A DNA stretch of 64,000 nucleotides from Manis javanica (taxonomy: Eukaryota; Chordata; Mammalia; Pholidota; Manidae): contig NC_133163.1 in assembly GCF_040802235.1 (NCBI RefSeq), positions 67,312,001 to 67,376,000 of the forward strand, read 5' to 3'. Positions 26,790 through 38,144 of the stretch are shown piece by piece. Within the stretch, counting starts at the first letter, position 1. Every line of letters begins with the position of its first letter. The translations under genes were made by a program, and so were the position numbers. Below the pieces are notes generated by a model. The model was not told where the DNA came from. It made no database searches and saw nothing but the letters and a program-made list of their open reading frames with translations.

Positions 26790-26965
26790 ACATAATGGCT
26801 AAGACACTGTGTCTGGCTGGACTGAATGTGTGAGTTTAGTAATCTTCTTATCTAGTTATTTAATATCTGTACCTCAATGTCTTCATCTGGAAAATGGAAA
26901 TAATAGTAACCTACTTCACAAAGTAATGCTGAGATGCAAATGAGCTTATAGTTAAAGTGCTTTTA
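26790..26965 (+). repeat. MIR fragment
   Basis: aatggctaagacactgtgtc, tacctcaatgtcttcatctg and gaaaatggaaataatagtaa are MIR in sense order. SCFD1 intron 6. Confidence 0.75.
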
Positions 26966-27576
26966 AGTTGAGGGGTCTAAGAAAACTAATTAAATTTATA
27001 ACTACTTGAATGTCTAATACACTCAGACTCACTATAAATTTATTTCTAAGAATTATTTAAATATTTGGACAGATTTTGCTTGTTAGATGTGAGTTTGCCT
27101 GGTCTGGTTTTGAAGCACTTAAAAAAGAAAATTTAATATACTGAATTTATAAATGCTGTTTGAACTGTTAAAGAGAATTTAACAAACTAAGTTTGCTAAG
27201 TTTTTAAATGGGATTGATTAGAATTTGGTCTTTTCAATATGAGTTAATTGATCAAAGAAAAAGTTAAGGTGCTTGCTTTTATGCAACCAGATTTATAAGT
27301 AATGTAACAAAGGTCATTAATTTAGCTTAAAGGCTTAAGGGAACCTAGGTGTTAAATATGTAACTTAACTAAGTATCTGATTAATTTAAGTCAATTGTAA
27401 ATAGACTTCTGGAAATAAAAACTACTGTGAAAAATGTCTTATGTGGGCAATTCAGCAAACACATACATCCTTTTACGGATGTCGTTTTATTTATTTAGCA
27501 AGAAAGTATGCTATGGAGCTCAGTGATATTAAAGTATTCATGTTCTCTTCTCTCAGGAAGTTCACTATCTGGTCCA

Positions 27577-27777
27577 GTGTTTCACAATAGTACACCACTG
27601 GCACTGTGGGCACAATGACTTTCTGTTAGGAGCACGGTTTACACACCGCAGAACACCTAGCATCCCTAGTCCCTGCTCACTAAATGCTAGCAGCAGCCAA
27701 TTGTGACAATAAAAAATGTCCTTATACATCTCTAAATGCTCCCTTAGGGGTACATACTCCCTACTCAAGAACCACTG
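27577..27777 (-). mobile_element. hAT-Charlie remnant (MER5-related)
   Basis: Ends match cagtg(t)ttcac at the left and caagaaccactga at the right, with an internal ccaattgtgacaataaaaaa. SCFD1 intron 6. Confidence 0.65.
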
Positions 27778-28065
27778 AAATTCTAATCCTCTCCAAACAT
27801 CTCAATTCTTAAGTAGCAAATTAATGATTATTTCACTGAAAAGGCTAATCACATTTCCCACAGTCTGTAATTTTCTCTAAATATTTGACATAACTAATCA
27901 ATAGGCATAAACTTTCACTTAAGCAAGGTTGAGTAAATTCTAGAGATCTGCATACAACACTGTATCTATTGCCAACAATACTGTATTGTACCACTTAAAA
28001 AATGTTAAGAGGGTAGATTTCATGTTCAGTGTTTTACAAAATAATAATCAACGGACAATATAACA

Positions 28066-28105
28066 TGGTGTGGGTGTGCACATGGGTGTGTGTGTGTATG
28101 TGCAT
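28066..28105. repeat. GT-rich simple repeat
   Basis: Interrupted (GT)n between gtgtgggtgtgcacatggg and gtgtgtatgtgc. SCFD1 intron 6. Confidence 0.8.
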
Positions 28106-28349
28106 CTGTTCATTTTAATCTATAACCCAGGAATGGTCAATTTAACCAAAATTGGGAATAGAAACGTCAGAGGTGTTAAGACAGCATCTGATCAAATACC
28201 AATACGCAATCCCACTACTGCATTGGTATAAGAATCAAGGGAGTCTAACAATCTGTATTTCAGAATGGCACTCTTTACTTCATTCTACAACAGTATTACA
28301 GTAGCTGCTGACTCCTTGTCTGATCTTGACAAAAAGCATTATTAGTCAA

Positions 28350-28530
28350 TCTTGTCTGAATGCCTACCATGTGCTAGAAACTTTTCTAGGCATTTCACAC
28401 ACACTAATCCATTTAATTTCCACAAAAATTCTATGAGGTAAATAGTATTACCCCAATTTTACAGATGAGGAAACTATAAAGCACAGAGAAGCAAAGTAAG
28501 ATGTTCTTGTCCAAGGGTCAAAGTACTAGA
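28350..28530 (-). repeat. MIR fragment
   Basis: gcctaccatgtgctagaaac, tctatgaggtaaatagtatt and tttacagatgaggaaactat are MIR in antisense order. SCFD1 intron 6. Confidence 0.8.
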
Positions 28531-28813
28531 TGACTAACTGAATTCTACTGCTAAAACACTGTCTTACTTGCCATGAGTGAACCATGAATACAAGTTGTTA
28601 CAGGTACTTACAGTATCAGAGAATTGGTATTTCATGCACTTTATAAAAAAGATAATATATATTAAGTGTTTTTTATAATTCTGTCACATATAAGAAAACT
28701 TTTACACTACTGTAAACAAAGCCGGTTTCAGACTGCATTAAACATGTTCACTACTGTTTTTACAGTACACCATTTTGTTAACAAAGAATTATAGTATTCC
28801 TGTTTTTACATAC

Positions 28814-28901
28814 CACGATATGAAACGAGTTCCTTATTTTGATTACATAACACAAACATATCATCTTCCAAAGTAATAAAATTGAGATATTGATCAAAAA
28901 C
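28814..28901 (-). CDS. SCFD1: SCFD1 exon 6 (residues 140-168)
   Basis: 88 nt, acceptor tttctag and donor GTATGT. It encodes VFDQYLNFITLEDDMFVLCN then QNKELVSYR, matching the SLY1 segment that runs from domain 1 into domain 2. One base of codon 169 remains at the 3' end. Confidence 0.96.
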
Positions 28902-29144
28902 CTAGAAACAAAAGAAAAGATTTACAAATCTTCATATTTACTAGTTTAGTTTAATCTAGCAGTGGGAAAAATGGAAAAAAATTGTAATTATATTCAATAA
29001 CTAAGAATTATAACATGGAGATTGCCTCCTTGGGCAAGAATGAGGAATTAATATTATAAAAAAGTAAGAACAACCCTTTGAACAATAAGTTATCAAGGAG
29101 TAGAGTAACATTTTCAGACAACAAAATTTAAGGAGATGCAAAAT

Positions 29145-29219
29145 TACTTTTAAATTGTGGTTGGGTTGGGAATGTTGAAGAACAATCACAATTTTAATTT
29201 TTATATTAGTTTTAATCAC
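29145..29219. repeat. Local duplication, copy 1
   Basis: About 75-85 bp (taaattgtggttgggttggg ... tattagttttaatcac) recurs at 29651-29738, where it carries a 9-bp insertion. It lies in SCFD1 intron 6, just past exon 6. Confidence 0.8.
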
Positions 29220-29589
29220 ACTTTCCTAAGAAAGTCATAACAACTGTTTTTCCATCTTGAATGTTCCTAAGTGTGGGAAAGTTATACTAGTTTTTCAGAA
29301 GTGCAAATTGGGAGAAAAATAAGAAAACTACTAGAAATATATTGAATTTAGTTTTAAACTGAAATGGTTCCTAATATTTTATGTAAAGTTGATGATAAAT
29401 TTTAAAAGAGCAAGAACATTAAGATGTAAGCCTCAAAAACTAATCAAAAGTAGTTGTGGCCTATCTAAATTTAAGAATGAAAAATCTATCAGTGGGAAAA
29501 AATGGGAATTAAATGTATGTTTGTTTAATCTTTTATTTGCCCTATATAATTTCCCTAGGATTTTTTCCTATTTTGTTAATTTTTTTAAT

Positions 29590-30150
29590 TGAAGTATAGT
29601 TGATACACAATAGTACACTGGTTACAAGTCCACAACACAGTGGTTCAAAAGTTATTTTTAAATTGTGGTTGGGCTGGGAATGGATATCAATGTTGAAGAA
29701 CAGTCACAATTTTAATTTTTATATTAGTTTTAATCACTAATATAAAATCCTCCCCCAACTAGTGCAGTTACTATCTGTCAACATAGAAAGATGTTACAGA
29801 ACCACTGACTATATTCTCCATGCTGCACTTCCATCCCTGTGACCAACTTATATTATGATTGAGATTTTTATGTCCCTTTATCCTCCTCACCTTCCCACCC
29901 ATCCACCCCAATCTATTATTTTTTTATTGAGTTATAGTTGACATACAATATTTTATTGGTTTCAAGTATAAAATAGTTATTCCATATTCATCTACATTAT
30001 TAAATCCTCACCCGAACTACTGCAGTTGTTAACACTGAAAGATGTTACAGAATTATTGGCTATATTCTGTATGTTGTACTTTCATACCCATGAATAATTG
30101 ACATTATTGAGATTTTGTGCCTCTTTATTCCTCTTCCCTGGAATTTTATG
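29590..30150 (-). mobile_element. Two L1 3'-end fragments in tandem, antisense
   Basis: 29585-29905 and 29925-30150 each start with a gaagtatagttgatac / gagttatagttgacat string and run through aaagatgttacagaa to a C-rich end, so two related L1 3' pieces lie head to tail. A locally duplicated segment (29651-29738) sits inside the first. Confidence 0.6.
29651..29738. repeat. Local duplication, copy 2
   Basis: Partner of 29145-29219, placed within L1-derived sequence. Confidence 0.8.
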
Positions 30151-30194
30151 TCTTGTTTAAATTCAAGAAGCACAGGACACAACAGGGCTATGAC

Positions 30195-30351
30195 CAGGAA
30201 TATATTTACAGACTTATTTGTAACTAAACTGAATCTGACTAAAAAAAGTCACTACTATGAAGTAGAATTGTTGGCCTATTGTAAATTCCTTCTTTCTTGT
30301 AATGTGCAACATAGACTATTTGAATCCTTTCTCCTAAGTAAGAAAAGATCT
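30195..30351. repeat. Direct repeat flanking SCFD1 exon 5, copy 1 (3' side of the exon)
   Basis: 157 bp repeated at 31409-31562 in the same orientation. Apart from one 3-bp indel I count about three substitutions. It is 378 bp from exon 5. Confidence 0.9.
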
Positions 30352-30729
30352 GGAAATACTATGGGGACTGTAGTGATTACAGATACAACAATGTCAACAT
30401 ATTTTAGTAAAATTTACGACAATATAACTGCAAAACTATTTCTAGTGGAGCTAAAATGATTATACAAATCCCTGCCTAAAACAAAAACTGATTCAGCTTT
30501 TGTCGTTCAAATTCATTGAAAAAGGTTCCTTTTTTTAGTTTGGTTGATTTTGCCTAGTTCATGTTGAAGATAATTTACATTATCAGAACTCTTTCTGAAA
30601 GTACTGAGTCCAATTTTTCTAAGGTTGTACTGGCCCTTTGTAAATTAGCCACCTGTGTCAATTAATAGGTTTCAGAACTTTACTACATTTTATATTAACA
30701 AATGTCATTGGCCAACCAAAATCTCTCAC

Positions 30730-30852
30730 CTTGGCTACTTGTGTTACTGCACTAGCTGCTAATGCTGCATTTGCGATATCTTCCAGTTTACTTCTTGAAA
30801 TAGCAGAAATAAAATTTAAATAATATGATTCATAAAGTTGATTTCGAAGATC
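30730..30852 (-). CDS. SCFD1: SCFD1 exon 5 (residues 99-139)
   Basis: 123 nt (41 codons, both ends phase 0), acceptor tttatag and donor GTGAGA. It encodes DLRNQLYESYYLNFISAISR and continues to AASAVTQVAK. It is the only exon flanked on both sides by near-identical direct repeats (30195-30351 and 31409-31562). Skipping or deleting it would keep the reading frame but remove 41 residues of SM domain 1. Confidence 0.97.
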
Positions 30853-31408
30853 CTATAAATGCAAGAAATACTTCATTCTTATAAGACAGTATAAAGGATG
30901 ACCATACATGAAAATCTTTTAGATACTGTTAAGAATATAGTTTTGGAGAATAATATATGTATTTAAAAGACAGGTTACATAAATGACAATCAAAAAAAGT
31001 ATCCTAAGAGAACAAAGCTATGAAGATGATTCACAGCTATAAATGACATATACTTTAATAGTTATAATTATATTATCAATAAAATCTTATTAATTATTAT
31101 ACTGCATAAACTTCTTTGAAACAGTGTGCCTGCATTTTTCTTAAAAAAAAAATACAGAAGTGGCTCTCTTATATAGTAAAATGCTTATTATAGTCAGCAG
31201 ACACTGCATTCTAATGCTCTGGTCATGTGATGGCACAAGATACTTTCTTCACTGTGCAGACATGTTGTAATTCCAATAACCAGTTCCAGAAGTATCACTT
31301 CTCAAGCATCCCCAAGTAGTATAAACTGAAGGTACACATATTCTTAAAGTTACTCATCTTCTTAAACTCAAGGCAAACAGCTATCTAAATAACCATATTT
31401 CTTTAAAT

Positions 31409-31562
31409 CAGGAATATATTTACAGACTTATTTGTAACTAAACTGAATCTGACTAAAAAAAGTCACTATGAAGTAGAATTGTTGGCCTATTGTAAATTCC
31501 TTCTTTGTTATAATATGCAACATAGACTATTTGAATCCTTTCTCCTAAGTAAGAAAAGATCT
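31409..31562. repeat. Direct repeat flanking SCFD1 exon 5, copy 2 (5' side of the exon)
   Basis: 154-bp partner of 30195-30351, offset 1214 bp, on the other side of exon 5 (30730-30852). I do not recognise it as a known interspersed family. Confidence 0.9.
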
Positions 31563-31994
31563 ATCAATTATAATAGGAACCATTATTTTATGTAACACTA
31601 AGGAAGAATTAATACTGCTAATAAAATTCTATAACACGCCATCAATTTTAAGACACATTTGATTTCAGAGATGTTTAAATGTGAAAAACAGAGGGGTTGG
31701 AGCCTGTGTGAGAAGGTGGCTGAGCAGGGCAGTGGTTTAGCAAGGGTTGGGACATTGGTTAAAGGATGAAAGACTAAGCATTGAGAGGACTGAGAAAATA
31801 AGAAAATATGTTGAAGATACTGGGAGCCATGTTTTTCACTGTCAGAGAAAGGAGTTACAAATTTGTGAAGAGGAAAAGTAAAAGCTAGAATAAATCCTGT
31901 ATTTCTAGACTGAAACAGTTTTGGAGGTTATCTGTCCATCTATCTAGAGAGATAAATAGAAAGATTTACAGAATTAAACATAGATATAAAAGTA

Positions 31995-32090
31995 TGTGTA
32001 GGTATGTAGCAGTGTGCACACACACACACATATATGCCTATATAAGCATATATAAATATGTACCTCTGTATACACACACACATTTCCTAA
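31995..32090. repeat. CA/TA-rich microsatellite tract
   Basis: Two (CA)n runs are separated by a TA-rich spacer with tatataagcatatataaata. SCFD1 intron 4. Confidence 0.85.
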
Positions 32091-32289
32091 CTGTGCAAGA
32101 GAGGGCTTAAGACCTGTGACACCCTATTAGCAATGACTACACATATGCCCAGATGCTGATTTCTAAATACCATTCTCTTACAAAAAGCAACCAGGGCCTC
32201 TTAGACAAATGGTTGACTCTTGGGCTAGGCAGAGAAGCACATACTGAGAATGGAACATTATTGTACCAAGAAGGAGGAAGTGGTCAAAG

Positions 32290-34140
32290 AACAATGGAGA
32301 TATTTCTAAAAGACACTAAATTGAGGAAGGTTGCAGGATTCAAGATCAATATGTAAAAGTCAACCGGGTATCTATACACTTTCAGTGAACAATCCTAAAA
32401 ATGGAATTAAGAAAACAATTTCAGTCCTAATAGCATTAAAAAAATATGAAGGAATAAATTTAACAGAAGTGCAAAACCTATTGTGCACACTACATATAAA
32501 ACATTACTAAAAGAAATTAAAGATCTAAATAAACGGAAAGGTATCCCATGTTCAAGGATGAGAAAACTTAATGTTGCTAAGATGGCAATACTCTCCAAAT
32601 TGATTTATAAATTCAATGCAATCTCTATCAGAACTCCAGGTGGTTTCTTTATAGAAACTGACAAGCTAATCCTAAAATTAATATGGAAACTCAAGGGACC
32701 CAGAAAAGCCAAAACAATCTTGAAAATGAAGTACAAAACTGGATGACTAAATTTCCTAATTTCGATACTAGTTATAAGAGTAATCAAGACAGTGTGGTAC
32801 TGGCATAGGACAGACATAGAGATTAACAGAACAGAACTGAGAGTCCAGAAATAAACCAATGTATCTACTGTTAATTACTTTCTGACAAAGCTGCCAAGAC
32901 TGTTCTTACTGGGGAAAGAATAATCTCTTCAACAAATGATACTAAGACAAATGGATAGCTACATGCAAGAATGAAGCTTAATACATACTTCATACCATAT
33001 ATAAAACAACGCAAAATGGATTAAAGACCTAAACATAAGAGCCAAAACTATAAAAGCTTTGAACAAAACCGAGATTTGGCAATGGCTTCTCTGAAATACA
33101 TACACCCAAAGCACAAGAACTAAAGAAAAAAACAGGTAAAATTAATTTTAAAATTGAAACTAACAATTTTTGTGCTCCAAAGGATACCATCAAGATGAGT
33201 GAAAGATAACCCACAGAATGGGAAAAAAAATTTGCAAGTAATATATTCTTGATAATGGTCTAATACCCAAAATACATATAAGTACTCTAAGAGCTCAACA
33301 ATAAAAAGACAACCCAATTAGAAACTGGACAAGGAATCTGAACAGACATTTCTCCAAAGATATACAAATGGCCAATAAACACATTAAAAGACATATAACA
33401 TCATTAGTTCTCAGGAAAATACAAATCAAAACCACAAGGAGATACCACTTTATAACTTCTAGGATGGCTACAATCAACATATTAGATAATAAAAATTATT
33501 AGCAACCATCTGGAGAAATTAGAACCTGCATATACTGCTGGAGGGAATATAAAATGATGCAACCACTTTGGAAAAAGTCTGGCAGTTCCTCAAAAGGTTA
33601 ACCATAGCATTATTATATGACCCAGCATTTCTATTCCTAGGCATTTACACACATCAGAGAAATAAAAATATGTCTACATGGAAACTTGTACATAAATGGT
33701 AGCATTATTCATACTAGGCAAAAGGTGGAAGCAATCCAAATGTCCATGAACTGATAAAAATGGATACACAAAATTTATTATATCCATACAATGGAATATT
33801 ATTCAGCAATAAAAAGGAATGAAGTACTGATACAAGCTACTATATGGATGAACCTTGAAAACATTATGCTAAGAGAAAGAAGCCAGATACAACAGATCAT
33901 GTATATGATTGCATGCATATGTAATATTCAGAATAGGCAAATATATAGAAACAAACAGCAGCTTAGAGATGGGGTCAGAGGGTTAGGGATGTAACAGTTG
34001 AAGGGATGAAAATGTTCTAAAGACTGATTATGGTGATGGTTGCACAACTCTGAATATACTAGTAATCACTTAATTGTGTACACTTTGCAAACTATAAACA
34101 GATGAACTGTATGGTCCATGTCAATAAAGCTTTTATTTAA
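32290..34140 (+). mobile_element. Older L1 fragment (ORF2 3' part and 3' UTR)
   Basis: Sense-strand ORF2 remnants are readable in shifting frames: KIKDLNKRKGIPCS-like, then IMQPLW-like, then WNIIQQ/NGILFSNKKE-like text and the MNLENIMLRE motif near 33850. A 3' end follows at about 34140. Many stops and indels show age. It lies in SCFD1 intron 4, antisense to the gene. Confidence 0.8.
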
Positions 34141-34319
34141 AGAGGAAAGAGAAAGGGATAGACAAATCATACCTCTTTTAAAAATGGCATAGTCAGGCTT
34201 ACACAGAGTAAAAAGAAAGCTGGGTATCATTAGCTACACAGGACACAAAATACATGACCTCCATTAACAATTTAAATAACAATTTGATTTAACAGTCAAT
34301 AGCAAGTAAAGAGGTTTAT

Positions 34320-34760
34320 GACTTGTGGCAGACACTACTACCCACCTATCCAACATTCATTTATCCTCTCTTCGTTGGTAAAAGAATACAGATTTTGTTT
34401 GGGGTGCGAATACATTCAGTTAAATATTAACTTTTGCGGCCTCCCTTGAAGCTAATTCTACCCAGTGAGACATAAATCAAAGTATTCTGGGAGTTTCTTG
34501 GAGAGTTTAGCTTTCCAAATCAAAATGAACAGTTAGGGCTGGCACAGTCCATTTCTTCCTTCTTGCCTTGAACATAGATGTTCTACAGCTGCAGCTGCCA
34601 CCTTGCATAAATGAAGCAATAAGCAAGACAATGAAAAGTATCAAACTAAAGGTGACAGATGAGAAAGAGCCTAAGCCTTTGATTACATTATGGAGCTGCT
34701 GTATCAGCTTGGACTTCCTACTCCCAGACTTGCTTATTTTCTTAGAAAAATAAAATCTTT
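34320..34760. repeat. Old interspersed repeat, family unresolved
   Basis: The block (cagacactactacccacc, tcccttgaagctaattctac, ggagctgctgtatcagcttg, tagaaaaataaaatc) has the look of an old DNA-transposon or MER family. 59905-60110 carries a partly similar motif series (ccttgaagctagatgtgact). I cannot name it. SCFD1 intron 4. Confidence 0.4.
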
Positions 34761-35002
34761 TTTTTAAAACTAATATAGTTAGGTTTTCTGTTCTCTAAAG
34801 CTGGACTCAGTCTTAATCAACATAATCCTTGTTCAGCCAAAAATTTTGAATCTTTCAGTCAATTTAAAACTCAAAATAGTCTCAAAAACTAAAAGCAGAA
34901 AATTGGGTAAGGGAATAGCTGGTTTTTCACACTGGACATCTAAGATTTTTTAAAAAATCTGTTCCCACATTCAAGAGTCAGGAAAATAAGAACTCATATT
35001 AC

Positions 35003-35093
35003 CTGGCACATTCTGTCAATATTTTCCTCAGTTGGCATTACAAAGTACACTGCAGGAACATCTGGAATAGGATCTCGATCAGAGTGCAGAAGT
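35003..35093 (-). CDS. SCFD1: SCFD1 exon 4 (residues 68-98)
   Basis: 91 nt, acceptor ttctag and donor GTAATA. It encodes [20 protein letters not shown] then [11 protein letters not shown]. The P-D-V-P-A-V-Y-F-V pattern followed by PTEENI is the conserved SM-protein motif in domain 1. It ends in phase 0. Confidence 0.97.
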
Positions 35094-35279
35094 CTAGAAG
35101 ACAAAGAACATAAAACTCACTTTTTCCGTGGTAACTTTAGATAACAATATTTACTAAATATTTAAGACAGTATTTTTCAAACTAGGAGTTTACCAGTCCA
35201 GGACAATAACCAACACTTTAAAAGATCTTGCTGCACGTAGTCACTTAACCCAACTTCCTCATTGTATCGGTGTTGTTAT

Positions 35280-35586
35280 TGTAAGGTTGAAGGCACTGGG
35301 GGGAGGGGTGAGCACATCAGACACTGATGACGTGCCAAAGTCCCTGGCTGCTGCCCCCTCCCAACCTGAAAAATGTGCCTTAGGCTAGCCAATCCTAGCA
35401 CCGCTGTAAATCTAAGCTCTGTCTCCCCCTACCTTCTTTAAAAACTTGCTGCCTGTCTACTTTCGCGCCACTTCCCCAGCCACCATTTCCATAGACTAGG
35501 GAACCTCGCCCGGGGCATTCAAATAAACTACCTGGCCCTTTGTTGCCTCTCTTCACCTGCTTATTTCGGCTAAAATTTATCTTACA
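35280..35586 (+). mobile_element. Solo LTR of an endogenous retrovirus (~307 bp)
   Basis: The element begins TGTAAG and ends CTTACA, perfect inverted termini. It is flanked by gttat and attat, a likely 5-bp target duplication with one change. AATAAA at 35522-35527 is followed by about 60 bases of U5-like sequence. No internal viral sequence is adjacent. It sits in SCFD1 intron 4 next to exon 4 (187 bp), in the orientation opposite to the gene. The family is not named. Confidence 0.75.
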
Positions 35587-36982
35587 ATTATTTATTAGTA
35601 AGATCCTAATCTCCTCTTCCTCTTCATTTCTTCTACTCCAATCACCTTATTTTTAATAACTTTTGTGGTCAGACTGTCTCTTCTACCCATATTCTCTTTG
35701 AATGAGAACTAAAACACATTCAAAACCAATTTTATTCCCATTTTTCATACAAATATGGTGGGGGAAGGTGAATGCGAAGAAAGTGTAGTTCTCCAAGAGA
35801 GAGAAAACGAAACAGAAGAAGCAATGAAAAAAATCATAAATAAAATAAAATTTTAAAATGAAAGGTATGTGAATGCTTCCTTAAAACTACAGAACCTATT
35901 TTTTTGTATTTACTGCTTCATAAGAAAATGCAAAAGTGACCATCTAATAAATATCTCATAAATTATATCACTTCACAGTTTTTTCTTTTTATAATTTAGG
36001 AGTATACTCATTAAAATATCCCAGTATCAAATCACAACATGTCTTTATTCTTCACTGTAAGATTTCACCATATTTATATCAGGAAATATGATCACATTAT
36101 ATTTCTACAATATTTTAGTCATCCTTTTATAAGCAATATACTATTACATCCTTCTAGATACAGTAGTTTAGTCATCTTTCTATAAAGAAGAGTGAAAGAG
36201 ACACATGCTGCCTGTGGGTCTGCATTTAGTAACTTTTTTACATCAATTTTGCTGCAGCTACTGTCACCAGAAGGATTATAATGCTATCGCAGCCATTGGT
36301 TTTTGTCTTTTTATGCTGGTGTCCAACTGAAGGACACCCCTAAAGGGCTGCAGCCACTACTTCATATTCTGGAAACTTGTCATTGCTTCTTACATATCAG
36401 TCCAAACCAGCTTGCAGAGTATAAAGTAACTGATGAAGTATTCTCCAACAAATAGGGAAGAATAGGCAAGAGGCAGGAGGCACAGAAATTCACCAGGGTA
36501 GCTGTGCAAACTTTCCATATGCGGGCACCAACAGCAACAGGTGGGCAGAGAATCCACAACTCTGACTGGGACATGACCTGTGACCCCCTTAAGGAAGTAC
36601 TGAGTTAGGCCTCACTTCTGCTGGTCACATTACTGAGCCATTATGGTCAGCAGACAAACACACAGAATTAGTGGTCAAGCAATCTGGCCATGACTGCTGT
36701 TAATTAGCTGTACAACTGTGGGACAATCACTTAAACTCCATAAACTTTAGCCTTTTCATTAGTAAAATAAAGGAGTTAAGCAGTGAGGCAGCAATAATAA
36801 CCAATGCTTTTAATAAAACATTTCCTAGGATGGCATCAGGCTAAACTTCAGTTCATAAAAATGAATGTGCTACCAACAACAATCTGTAGTTTAAGTGTGA
36901 CATAAAAATGGAAGGAAAAACTTGTAAAATACCGTATTTCATGAAACCTAAGGTACTATCAATTTTAAAACATATTATTATT
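35587..36982 (-). other. SCFD1: SCFD1 intron 3, part between the solo LTR and the young L1
   Basis: AT-rich up to 36230. 36230-36760 is more GC-rich and repeat-like (for example tgctggtgtccaactgaagg), but I cannot assign it. Confidence 0.5.
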
Positions 36983-37459
36983 AAAAAAATTTGTACCATG
37001 GACATACAAGGGGAAATGACAGCCTTTTCAACAGTTGGTTTTGGCAAAAGTGGACAGCTACAGGTAAGAAAATGAAACTGGATCATTGTCTAACCCCATA
37101 CACAAAAAAGTAAATTCGAAATGGATCAAAGACCTGAATGTAAGTCATGAAACCATAAAACTCTTAGAAAAAAACATTGGCAAAAATCTCTTGGACATAA
37201 ACACGAGTGACTTCTTCATGAACATATCTCCCCAGGCAAGGGAAACAAAAGCAAAAATGAACAAGTGGGACTATATCAAGCTGAAAAGCTTCTGTACAGC
37301 AAAGGATACCATCAATAGAACAAAAAGGCATCCTACAGTATGGGAGAATATATTTATAAATGACAGATCCGATAAAGGATTGACATCCAAAATATATAAA
37401 GAGCTCACACACCTCAACAAACAAGAAGCAAATAATCCAATTAAAAAATGGGCAGAGGA

Positions 37460-38144
37460 TCGTATGGCCCCGGAAGATGACTGGTTAGCCAGAGACGGGT
37501 AAGATTCCTCAAGGGAGGAACAACCTAAGACAGGCACAGTTGCAGGGGGGCCATCAGGTGAGAATTTGGGGATCAACAGAGGTGAGGCTCAGAACCTCAC
37601 CCCCCCGCTTTGAGAGAAATCTTCTGCATCCGTGGATGTCTTGCTGCCCTTGTCTAGCCTGGATTAATACTTAGTCCATAGGCACACACCTGATCATCTG
37701 ATCATCTACATTTGCCCTCTTACAGCACTAAACTATGTTTTCTACCTTTATCTTGCATCTACCTACCACTTCAGCATTTTATTAAAAATAAAAATAATAA
37801 TAATAATAGGAGAAATGTGGGATCAACATATAAATCAAGTACAAAAATCAAACGAATATTCATATTTGACCTGATTGTTTATAGGCCATAATGCATGATC
37901 AAAACCGAAAGTTTCTGTGATGAATGCCCTTGTACTGTTAACCATGTAAGAATTTATTCACTATGTAAGAATTCGTTCACCATGTAAGAACTTGTTCGTT
38001 ATGCTTCAGAAGATTGGAGACTGATGAGAATTAGGCTTGAGATGGATTAATGATTATACATTGAGCGTTGACCCCCCTATACTGAATTTTATTGTTGTTA
38101 ACAACCATTTGATCAATAAATATGAGAGATGCCCTCTCAAAAAA
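37460..38144 (+). mobile_element. ~680 bp polyadenylated noncoding retroposon nested in the L1
   Basis: It interrupts the L1 exactly: the L1 string aaaaaatgggcagagga occurs at 37443-37459 and again at 38145-38161. The insert ends in AATAAA (38116-38121), then about 18 bases later a poly(A) run. It therefore looks copied from a polyadenylated RNA by the L1 machinery. It holds an (AAT)n stretch (about 37790-37808) and three 19-bp tandem units (37941-37997). No convincing ORF, tRNA-like head or LTR termini were seen. I do not know the source transcript. Confidence 0.8.
37941..37997 (+). repeat. Three 19-bp tandem units inside the nested retroposon
   Basis: Units start accatgtaagaatttattc, actatgtaagaattcgttc and accatgtaagaacttgttc, with exact period 19 and two to four differences between units. 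Confidence 0.9.

Noticed and set aside
30115..30459. 114-codon plus-strand ORF in SCFD1 intron 5
   Set aside because: It overlaps an L1 end and one copy of the local direct repeat; no protein recognised.
37086..37502. 138-codon plus-strand ORF
   Set aside because: It is the C-terminal half of L1 ORF2 and runs into the nested retroposon; not a host gene.
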